From contig JAFRRE010000135.1 of NCBI GenBank assembly GCA_017428285.1, forward strand, positions 1-11,506: DNA of 11,506 nucleotides, given 5' to 3'. The first letter of the stretch is position 1; the number at the start of each line of letters is the position of its first letter. Shown piece by piece: positions 1 through 6,400 of this stretch. Both the position numbers and the translations under genes were made by a program. The notes under the pieces were generated by a model, which saw only the letters and a list, made by a program, of their open reading frames with translations, ran no database searches and was not told the DNA's origin. The stretch comes from Bacteroidales bacterium. Its GTDB lineage: Bacteria; Bacteroidota; Bacteroidia; Bacteroidales; F082.

Positions 1-204
1 GATGGCGCGCAGGTCGTCGTAGTCGCCGTCGAAGGCCTCGAGTTGGGGCAGGGGCAGCTCGCACAAGGCGATGTAATACTCCACCTCGACCATCACGCGG
101 TAGCGGATGAGGGCAAATTCACTGAAAAAGTCGTCCAACTCAACGGTCTTGGAACGGTAGCGCCCGTCGACGGGCGATATGGCGGTTAAGGGATTGAGGT
201 TCAT
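1..204 (-). CDS. purB: Adenylosuccinate lyase, N-terminal part (runs off left edge)
   Basis: Purine biosynthesis enzyme of the fumarase/aspartase superfamily; in the cytoplasm it releases fumarate from SAICAR and from adenylosuccinate, feeding IMP and AMP synthesis. Only the first 68 codons are present. The start ATG is at 204-202 and the frame is open to base 1. The N-terminus reads MNLNPLTAISPVDGRYRSKT, carrying the LTA(I/V)SPVDGRY signature of the PurB branch typified by the E. coli enzyme; the following FFSEFALIRYRVMVEVEYY matches its first helix. The catalytic residues lie beyond the window. No strong Shine-Dalgarno sequence precedes the ATG, as is usual in Bacteroidota. The gene has its own promoter (337-368) and a roughly 125-nt leader containing two repeats. 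It is divergent from the ATPase at 491. Identity rests on N-terminal motif recognition alone, but the motif is distinctive. Confidence 0.93.
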   Translation of the reverse strand, partial: MNLNPLTAISPVDGRYRSKTVELDDFFSEFALIRYRVMVEVEYYIALCELPLPQLEAFDGDYDDLRAI

Positions 205-214
205 TATGTTGAAG

Positions 215-241
215 TGTTGATTGTTTAATCGTTTAATTGTT
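215..241 (-). repeat. Period-8 AT-rich leader repeat (purB copy)
   Basis: Read on the minus strand this is three degenerate 8-mers in a row, ACAATTAA, ACGATTAA and ACAATCAA, ending 10 nt before the purB ATG. The same 27 bases recur at 3265-3291 before fba with a single mismatch (226 versus 3276). It lies inside the predicted 5' untranslated region. The function is unknown: an unstructured A-rich ribosome-loading leader and a piece of a mobile repeat are both possible. Confidence 0.8.
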
Positions 242-242
242 G

Positions 243-317
243 GTCGGCGTTTCGACAGGCTCAACGACCTTATCTTTTTCGGATAGTTAAGGTCCCTGAG
301 CTTGTCGAAGGGCCGAC
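243..317. repeat. REP-like palindrome in purB leader
   Basis: Two facing arms form a hairpin. Arm 251-272 (beginning TTCGACAGGCTC) pairs with arm 288-309 (containing CCTGAGCTTGTCGAA) at 19 of 22 positions, around a 15-nt loop at 273-287. After a 2-nt internal loop, GTCGGC at 243-248 pairs with GCCGAC at 312-317. The CCTGAGCNTGTCGAAGGG core is a dispersed palindromic sequence type seen in many bacterial genomes. A second, single-arm copy is present in this window at 7760-7797 inside a coding region. The hairpin lies within the transcribed purB leader, between the promoter and the period-8 repeat. Confidence 0.85.
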
Positions 318-336
318 ATTACAATAAAATGTATCG

Positions 337-368
337 CAAAAATAGGAATAATATTGTTTGGTGACAAA
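337..368 (-). promoter_or_regulatory. purB promoter, Bacteroidota-type
   Basis: On the minus strand TTTG (368-365) is followed after exactly 20 nt by TATTTTTG (344-337), matching the primary sigma factor consensus TTTG-N19/21-TAnnTTTG of Bacteroidota. Transcription would start near 330, giving a leader of about 125 nt before the purB ATG. The flanking string TTCCTATTTTTGC is also found at the fba promoter. Confidence 0.75.
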
Positions 369-404
369 ACGAAAACGAAGTTTGCCAAGTGTTTTTTAGG
401 CTTC

Positions 405-490
405 GTTGGAAAAACGGACAAATTAATTAAAAAATATGTTGGAAAAACGGACAAAATATATTTATTTTGCGATGGAAAAACGGACAAATT
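405..490 (+). repeat. Three 15-bp direct repeats phased at exactly 33 bp
   Basis: The invariant core GGAAAAACGGACAAA begins at 408, 441 and 474, exactly 33 bp apart each time. The preceding trinucleotides are GTT, GTT and GAT, and the 18-bp spacers are AT-rich and differ from one another. The third copy ends 2 bp before the ATPase ATG (491). The spacing is close to three DNA helical turns, so the copies would lie on roughly the same face of the helix, as in an operator array. A weak promoter-like TTG (439-441) and TATTTTG (463-469) fall in and after copy 2. The repeats are certain; a regulatory role is inference. Confidence 0.9.
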
Positions 491-498
491 ATGCTTAA
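436..498 (+). CDS. Possible 20-residue upstream ORF overlapping the ATPase start
   Basis: An ATG at 436 opens a 20-codon frame ending in TAA at 496-498, which overlaps the ATPase ATG (491) by 8 nt. A second in-frame ATG is at 472. Because the surrounding repeats are 33 bp (11 codons) apart, the peptide is itself repetitive, with EKRTK and EKRTN eleven residues apart. Copy 1 of the repeat also encodes EKRTN in the same frame, but it is separated by a stop at 424-426. The stop-start overlap would allow translational coupling. There is no ribosome-binding evidence, and it may simply be a by-product of the DNA repeats. Confidence 0.2.
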   Translation: MLEKRTKYIYFAMEKRTNYA

Positions 499-1834
499 AA
501 GAAAGATTGACAATTATTTAGATTATTTTTTCAAGAATAATAACAAAGCATTGCTTGTTATAGGTGCAAGACAGACGGGGAAATCGTTCTCCATCAGCCA
601 TTTCGGGACAACCCATTTCGAAAGTTTCATCGAAATCAACTTTATTGAGATGCCTGATGCTGTGGATGTTATTGCCCAAGCGAAAGACCGCGACGATATG
701 CTTTTGAGACTCTCCGCTCTTGCCGACCGACCGCTCATCGCGGGCAAAACCTTGTTCTTCTTCGATGAGGTGCAGGAATGTCCTTCCATAGTCACCGCTG
801 TCAAGTTTTTGGTTTCTGAAGGCAGCTACCGATACATCTTGAGTGGCTCGCTTTTAGGCGTGGAACTCAACGACTTGCGTTCTGAACCAGTGGGTTATAT
901 GGATGTCGTTGAAATGTTTCCGCTCGACTTGGAGGAGTTTTTTATGGCATTGGGTGTAAATGATGATGTAATGCAGGCCGTCAAGGATGCGTGGGAAAGC
1001 AAAAAGTCCGTTCCCGATTTCATCCATACGAAACTGATGGAACTGTTCAGGCTTTACCTCATTGTTGGTGGTATGCCGGCGGTTGTGCAGAAATATTTGG
1101 ACACCAACAACCTTCAGGATGTTCTTGCCGAGCAACAGGCCATCATTCGGCTTTACAAGCGCGACATCGCCAAATATGATCGCAACCATAAACTCTACAT
1201 CGAGGAAATCTTCGATATGATACCTTCGGAACTCAACGCCAAGAACAAACGGTTTATCCTCAAGAACTTGAACGAAAATATGAAATTCTCGCGTTACGAG
1301 AACAGTTTCATCTGGCTTAAGGATGCTGGTGTGGCCTTGCCTGTTTATAATGTTGAGGAGCCGACTGTGCCGCTGAAACTCTCGCGCTCGCGCAATTTGT
1401 TCAAGTTGTTTCAAAACGACGTAGGACTTTTGACATGTCAATTTGCGGAAGGCATTCAGTTGCGGATTCTCAAAGACGACAAGGGAATTAATTTCGGTTC
1501 TGTATTTGAGAACGTAGTAGCGCAAGAACTACATGCGCATGGTTTTGAGTTGTATTACTTCAACAGCAAGAAGCAAGGTGAACTGGACTTTGTCATCGAG
1601 AAGGACGGCAAGGTTGTTCCCATTGAGGTGAAGTCGGGCAAAGACTACCAACGCCACAACGCCTTGACCAATGTCTTGGCCAATCCCGATTATCAAATCA
1701 AGGAGGCGATAGTGTTCAGCAACAATAATTTGAGCCGAATCAACAAAACCATTTACTTACCGATTTACATGACGGCCTTCTTAAAAAAAGCCACATTGCC
1801 ACCAATTACATACACTGTTGATTGTCGGGATTGA
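491..1834 (+). CDS. AAA_14/DUF4143 family ATPase with PD-(D/E)XK-like C-terminus
   Basis: A 447-aa member of the large prokaryotic AAA_14 plus DUF4143 family, whose cellular role is mostly unknown. The ATPase core carries Walker A GARQTGKS (residues 25-32), Walker B LFFFDE (88-93) and a sensor-like YILSGS (115-120), followed by EMFPLDLEEF (141-150). The DUF4143 region begins near LYLIVGGMPAVV (188-199). The C-terminal part has a nuclease-fold-like arrangement: E340, then ELDFV (D366) and IEVKSG (E379, K381). I place the start at ATG 491 (MLKRKIDNYL), typical of the family; a TTG at 467 in frame would add eight residues encoded by the upstream repeat. It is the only plus-strand gene here, divergent from purB and convergent with the fba operon, as if it were a stand-alone insert. 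It could be a toxin-like or defence-associated ATPase, but nothing visible proves that. Confidence 0.9.
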   Translation: MLKRKIDNYLDYFFKNNNKALLVIGARQTGKSFSISHFGTTHFESFIEINFIEMPDAVDVIAQAKDRDDMLLRLSALADRPLIAGKTLFFFDEVQECPSIVTAVKFLVSEGSYRYILSGSLLGVELNDLRSEPVGYMDVVEMFPLDLEEFFMALGVNDDVMQAVKDAWESKKSVPDFIHTKLMELFRLYLIVGGMPAVVQKYLDTNNLQDVLAEQQAIIRLYKRDIAKYDRNHKLYIEEIFDMIPSELNAKNKRFILKNLNENMKFSRYENSFIWLKDAGVALPVYNVEEPTVPLKLSRSRNLFKLFQNDVGLLTCQFAEGIQLRILKDDKGINFGSVFENVVAQELHAHGFELYYFNSKKQGELDFVIEKDGKVVPIEVKSGKDYQRHNALTNVLANPDYQIKEAIVFSNNNLSRINKTIYLPIYMTAFLKKATLPPITYTVDCRD

Positions 1835-1849
1835 GATAATCAGTCAACA

Positions 1850-1881
1850 AAAAAGTATCGTAAAATTTTGCGATACTTTTT
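1850..1881. terminator. Bidirectional intrinsic terminator
   Basis: A perfect 11-bp stem, AAAAAGTATCG (1850-1860) with CGATACTTTTT (1871-1881), surrounds a loop that is itself nearly palindromic. On the plus strand it runs on into CTTTTT, and on the minus strand into a T-tract followed by GTTGACTG. It sits 15 nt after the ATPase stop and 29 nt after the stop of the membrane-protein gene, so it can end both convergent units. Confidence 0.9.
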
Positions 1882-1910
1882 CTTTTTGGCTTGAAAAAAC
1901 TGCTTTTGCT

Positions 1911-2237
1911 TTAGATGAAAACCAAAAGTAAAATGATGGAAATAATCATTAGAAAGATGAAACTCACGCCGTGTATGCCTTCGCGGTTCTCGGTTTTAGG
2001 GAATATCTTGGTATGGTAGGCAAGTAGTCTTGTGATGAAATAAACAGCTGTTATTAGTGCATCAATGATTAAAATCACCCAAAGGCTTTCCAACCATTCG
2101 AAAGGTTCTTTCTCGATAAGCCATGTGAGAATGTGCGAGGCATACAAGGCTGCAGCGTATGTAGCCGTAGTTACGAAAAACTTCGCAATGGAGCCTTTCT
2201 CTTGGCTAAAAATGTGAGCGTCTTTCAGTTTACCCAT
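1911..2237 (-). CDS. Small three-helix integral membrane protein of unknown function
   Basis: A 108-aa hydrophobic protein that I do not recognise as a named family. Predicted membrane helices by eye lie at residues about 18-41, 49-73 and 90-108, the last ending at the C-terminus. The N-terminal 17 residues are polar, and a basic/polar loop containing KIFPKTENREG (77-87) joins helices 2 and 3. Its ATG (2237-2235) lies 3 nt after the fba stop codon, so it is almost certainly co-transcribed and probably translationally coupled with fba. The terminator at 1850-1881 follows it. Coding status is supported by the tight operon spacing and coherent membrane topology. No function can be assigned from the sequence. 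Confidence 0.8.
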   Translation of the reverse strand: MGKLKDAHIFSQEKGSIAKFFVTTATYAAALYASHILTWLIEKEPFEWLESLWVILIIDALITAVYFITRLLAYHTKIFPKTENREGIHGVSFIFLMIISIILLLVFI

Positions 2238-2240
2238 GCT

Positions 2241-3248
2241 TTATGCATTTTCGAGCTTGTCGTTCGAACCCAAGACATTGATAATCTTGTGCTCATAGAG
2301 CTTCTTCATGCTGTCGCGGGCGGGGCCGAGGTACTTGCGCGGGTCAAACTCGGCAGGCTTTTCAGCGAAGGTCTTGCGGATGGCGGCGGTCATGGCCAAG
2401 CGGCTGTCGCTGTCGATGTTGATCTTGCAGACGGCGCTCTTGGCGGCCTTGCGCAGCTGCTCCTCGGGGATGCCCACGGCGGCCTTCAGTGCACCACCAT
2501 ATTTATTAATGGTGTCCACCTCGTCTTGCGGCACCGACGACGAGCCGTGCAGCACGATGGGGAAGCCGGGCAGCTTCTTCTCGATGGCTTCGAGCACGTC
2601 GAAAGCCAACGGAGGCGGCACGAGGCGACCTGTGGAGGGGTCAACGGTGCACTGCTCAGGGGTGAACTTATAGGCACCGTGCGAAGTGCCGATGCTGATG
2701 GCCAACGAATCCACACCGGTCTTGGTCACGAAGTCGATGACTTCCTCGGGCTTGGTGTAGTGGCTCTCTTCGGCGGCCACTTCGTCTTCCACGCCGGCCA
2801 ACACGCCCAGTTCGCCTTCCACGGTCACATCAAACTGATGGGCGTAGTCGACGACTTTGCGGGTAAGGGCCACGTTCTCATCGTAGGGCAGGGCAGAGCC
2901 GTCGATCATCACCGAGGAGAAGCCCATGTCGATGCACGACTTGCATAGCTCGAAGCTGTCGCCGTGGTCGAGGTGAAGCACGATTTCAGGATGGGCGCAG
3001 CCGAGTTCCTTGGCGTATTCCACGGCACCTTGGGCCATGTAGCGCAGCAGGGTCTGGTTGGCGTAGTTGCGTGCGCCTTTCGACACTTGCAGGATGACGG
3101 GCGACTTGGTCTCGACAGCAGCCATGATGATGGCCTGCATCTGTTCCATATTGTTGAAGTTGAAAGCAGGGATGGCATAGCCGCCGTCCACAGCCTTGGC
3201 GAACATTTTACGGGTGTTCACGAGCCCTAATTCTTTGTAGCTTATCAT
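2241..3248 (-). CDS. fba: Class II fructose-1,6-bisphosphate aldolase
   Basis: Zinc-dependent cytoplasmic aldolase that reversibly cleaves fructose-1,6-bisphosphate into dihydroxyacetone phosphate and glyceraldehyde-3-phosphate in glycolysis and gluconeogenesis. The 335-aa protein has the full class II signature: LHLDHG with catalytic Asp94 and zinc-ligand His95, VEGELG (143-148), IGTSHG with zinc-ligand His190, VLHGSS with zinc-ligand His234 and the phosphate-binding loop, and KINID (275-279) near the substrate site. The start at ATG 3248-3246 gives the normal N-terminus for the family. It heads a two-gene operon with the small membrane protein that begins 3 nt downstream. The 186-nt upstream gap holds a -7 element, a long palindrome and the same period-8 repeat found before purB. 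Confidence 0.97.
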   Translation of the reverse strand: MISYKELGLVNTRKMFAKAVDGGYAIPAFNFNNMEQMQAIIMAAVETKSPVILQVSKGARNYANQTLLRYMAQGAVEYAKELGCAHPEIVLHLDHGDSFELCKSCIDMGFSSVMIDGSALPYDENVALTRKVVDYAHQFDVTVEGELGVLAGVEDEVAAEESHYTKPEEVIDFVTKTGVDSLAISIGTSHGAYKFTPEQCTVDPSTGRLVPPPLAFDVLEAIEKKLPGFPIVLHGSSSVPQDEVDTINKYGGALKAAVGIPEEQLRKAAKSAVCKINIDSDSRLAMTAAIRKTFAEKPAEFDPRKYLGPARDSMKKLYEHKIINVLGSNDKLENA

Positions 3249-3264
3249 TTTATTGTTGTTGAAT

Positions 3265-3291
3265 TGTTGATTGTTGAATCGTTTAATTGTT
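3265..3291 (-). repeat. Period-8 AT-rich leader repeat (fba copy)
   Basis: This matches 215-241 at 26 of 27 positions and ends 16 nt before the fba ATG. The palindrome at 3293 begins at the same offset (one base between) as the purB palindrome at 243 does from its copy. No sequence relationship between fba and purB would explain the match. Confidence 0.8.
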
Positions 3292-3292
3292 T

Positions 3293-3391
3293 GGCCGATG
3301 GCTTATGGCCTATAGCCAGTGGCTTGCTTCACCCAAGGCTGGAAAATAATACCTTTGGGTGTAGCGAGCCATAGGCCATTGGCTATCGGCC
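3293..3391. repeat. 99-bp imperfect palindrome in fba leader
   Basis: One long hairpin with four helices. GGCCGAT (3293-3299) pairs with ATCGGCC (3385-3391). The arm continues to ATGGCCTAT (3305-3313) against ATAGGCCAT (3371-3379). After a 7-nt bulge on the left (3314-3320), GGCTTGC (3321-3327) pairs with GCGAGCC (3364-3370). CACCCAA and GG (3330-3338) pair with CC and TTGGGTG (3352-3361, one bulged T), closing a 13-nt loop. The left and right arms are built from variants of the same GGCC/TATGGC words. It may act as an RNA structure, as a terminator for the peptidase gene ending at 3435 (though it lacks a clear T-tract), or be a dispersed palindromic repeat. Confidence 0.85.
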
Positions 3392-3405
3392 ATAGTTATT
3401 TTCGG

Positions 3406-3413
3406 CAAAAATA
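3406..3413 (-). promoter_or_regulatory. fba promoter -7 element
   Basis: TATTTTTG on the minus strand matches the Bacteroidota -7 consensus TAnnTTTG, within the string TTCCTATTTTTGCC that closely copies the purB promoter. No TTTG is seen at the expected -33 distance, which would fall at the stop codon of the upstream peptidase gene (3435-3437), so the promoter is only half supported. Confidence 0.5.
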
Positions 3414-3434
3414 GGAAATACTTCCGTTTCTTTG

Positions 3435-6400
3435 TCACCTGACGCTCACTTTCTTTGAACAGCTCCCGTTTTCAGTGCTCAATTTGATGATATACAGCCC
3501 TGAAACGAGATGACTCAAGTCAAGGGTATGAGTCTCGCCTTTCTGCAAACGGCTGACCTTTTTTGCTATCATTTGCTCGCCCAAAAGGTTATAAACTTCA
3601 ACGATTGCCTTGCCTTGCAAAGTTTCGCCAATGACAAGGTTGACTTTCCCGTCTGTCGGGTTGGGGAAGAGGTCGAAATCTGTCAAGTGCCATTCGGCGG
3701 TGGAATACCCGATGAGGCTGATGGACTTGGTGACGGATTCCATAGTACAACTATTGTCAGCCATCACCGAAAGGGTGACTTCAGCATCGCCTTCATGGAG
3801 GTTCCATAGGATGTCGATGGCATCGTTATGGTCGTAAATGGTACCAGCATTGGCGGGCTCGAGTTGCCAGAGGTAACGGATGCCGTCTTGCTTTTCAATG
3901 GCATATTGGCTGACAGGGTTAGCATATTTGTTGACTACGCTCTCGCCCATAATTTGGCCCAGACTGATTTCGTCCACAAAATGGATACGCTTTGTTCCAA
4001 CCAAGGTGTCATTCCCGATGGCGTACAGCGACAAGGTGACCTCGCCGTTTTCAAGGTCTTGACTCCCAGGTAAATATAAGGTGTTGACAAGTGTGTCGTC
4101 TTCAAAGACTCCATCGCCATTTGTGACCCAATAAATCGAATTACAATCGTAGGCGTAGGCATCGACAAGTTCTACGGCATCTTCTTCACATGAGATGAGG
4201 TCGTTGCCGGCGTTGAGTATGGGCCTATGCGTTGGAGGGAAACAGATATTGTCGATTTTAGCAATGAGCGTGTCTCCTTGTGCTTGCGATACGGGTACCA
4301 TTATTTCCCAACAGACAGAACCAAAGCGAGAAGGAACTCTTTTTTCGGCGTATTTCCATTCGTTATTACCGTCTGATAATTCACCGTTAACGGATCCACT
4401 GTCGCACGAAAAAAACAATGCACCGTTCTTGTTACTTTTATAATGGAACGAAATATTGCTTGGATGTGCTACTAATGGATAGGCAACTGGTCTACACCAT
4501 GTGATGGTATAGGAGTCGTCTGGCAGGATGCATTGGTAACTGTACTGCCCTTCAAAAGCATCGTCATAGCAATACTCCCATTGCGGTAAGGAGTTGGATG
4601 TATGCCAATGGAATTGAGGATTTAATGTTTCGGTCTCGAAATTCTCGAAGATGCCGCCATATTGGATGATGGTGTCAATCTGAATCTCGGTTTCGCCGTG
4701 CTGGAACTTCAGTTGGGTTTGAGGCCAGGCACCAAGGTTTTCGGTACCATCCGCTTTTATCGGGAAAGTGAGGCAAAGACTGCTATTTGGCTCGATCCCT
4801 TCAGAAAGTATCTGGGACTCTTCAACGGTGAGGAAGGGCGCCTTGATTTCAATTTGGGTGTTGGTGGCCTGACTCCTTGCACTTCCGTTGTTTTTGATGG
4901 TGAAAGAGAGGAGAGAGGTGCCTTCAGTGAGAATGTGGGTGGAGGGATTTCCTTCCGTATCGGTGATGCTGAATTCGGGATCGATTTGGAGATTTGGTGC
5001 GTAGGCGAGGTATTCAAAAGAGTCCGTGTGGATATTTTCTCCGTCGTTGAAATTCAAGCCGAAACGGATGAGAGTCTGGTCGGGGATGTCGTTGGCGATT
5101 TGGATTCTGAACACGTTGTCCAGCGTGATGCTACTGCCAGGTTCTACGTGAGGATAGTTCACTTCGTCTTGCAATAAGGTGATGTAAGGGGAATTGCACC
5201 GCAGTGTGACTTGGCCACCTTCCGAAGCAAATCTTCCTACGTTGTGCAACTCAAGGTCGAACGCGGAATACTCACCGTAATCGAGTTGCCCGTTGCCGTC
5301 TTGGTCGTTGGGAGTGGCAGTTTTTGCGTAGACAAATGAATAATCTGACGAAATGACGGTGATGACCTGCTCATAGCGGAATCGGTTTTTCTTGGTAGCA
5401 GTGAGGGTGAACTGCTCGCCGACTTCCATTTGAGGAAGCATGAGACTTTGCGTTTCTCCTGTGGCACGAACAACAGCGATGATTCCGTTGTTGTTCGACA
5501 GACAAATGGTAGCGCCTTCTTCTGCTGTAAAGGTGTATTGCCATTGGTCGTTGGTGTGGAAGATAGGGGCATCCATGGCCAAAGGTTGCGGCATCTCCGT
5601 GTATAGGCTGAGATAAGTCTCGCCCAAATAGGAGAACAGGTTGAGCGTTTTTTCCACTTTCACTGTGTCGGTTGTGTAGGGTAAGAAGGTTTGTTGGCGG
5701 AGAAATAGTTTGCCTGCAACGAGCGAATAGGAGGGATATGGGAAATCAGGCTCGGTTTGGCTGCCTAGTGTGGGCATATAATCGGGCCAAAGGTAGTCGA
5801 ACATGCCCCAGGTGGTGAGGTCGTTGTAATGGGAATAGGTGACGTTGTTAGTTCCAATGACGCCAATGGCTCCTGTTTTGGCTTCAAGGAATGCTTCGGA
5901 GAGACATTTGGGACATGACCAGTTGTCCCAATAGTCGTTGTTTAGGCATCCGATGGAAAAGAGGAAGGTGGGCTTTTCGTTTTTGATTAATGAAAGGTGC
6001 TTGAGTTTTAACCAAGGGCAGCACCAAATGTCAGTGCTAGAATGGTCTCTATAGAAGGTGAGAAAGGAACCCTCACTCATGGCATCTACCACAGGCTGGA
6101 TGTCAAACATGTCTTGCCAGTCATTGAGTATCCCAATGGACAAAGGGATATAATTCGTGCCATTAGGGCCAAAATAATCTAGCACGGCATCTGTGTTGGG
6201 GGCAACAGACCATATGGAATCGGGTGGCGTGGGGTCGCCGTCTTCATAATAGTATTTATGGTATAGGTTGGATGGATGCTTCCCTAACCTGTTGCTCACA
6301 AAGTTGTTGAAACATTGGGAGCTGATGGTGAACCATTTCTCTTTTTGGTAACCTGATGATATGACAGGATGGTCGTAGTAATGCGGGTCGGTGGACGGAT

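Noticed and set aside
374..407. Inverted repeat AACGAAG/CTTCGTT just before the first 33-bp repeat
   Set aside because: A 7-bp stem with a 20-nt loop is within chance expectation in an AT-rich region, and there is no T-tract or partner gene end.
287..487. 66-codon minus-strand ORF with LSVFPT repeated every 11 residues and starting region LRQAQGP
   Set aside because: It is the reverse-strand reading of the 33-bp repeats and the REP palindrome, spans the purB promoter and has no protein-like features; the repetition follows from the DNA repeats.
405..490. CRISPR array
   Set aside because: A 15-bp repeat with 18-bp AT-rich spacers in only three copies is too short in both units, and no cas genes are present.
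854..1525. 223-codon ORF antisense to the ATPase
   Set aside because: It lies wholly inside a well-supported gene on the other strand and shows no recognisable domain or composition of its own.
2133..2948. 271-codon plus-strand ORF across fba and the membrane-protein gene
   Set aside because: It is a shadow of the GC-rich fba codons, rich in Gly/His/Val with no motif, and crosses two clear genes.
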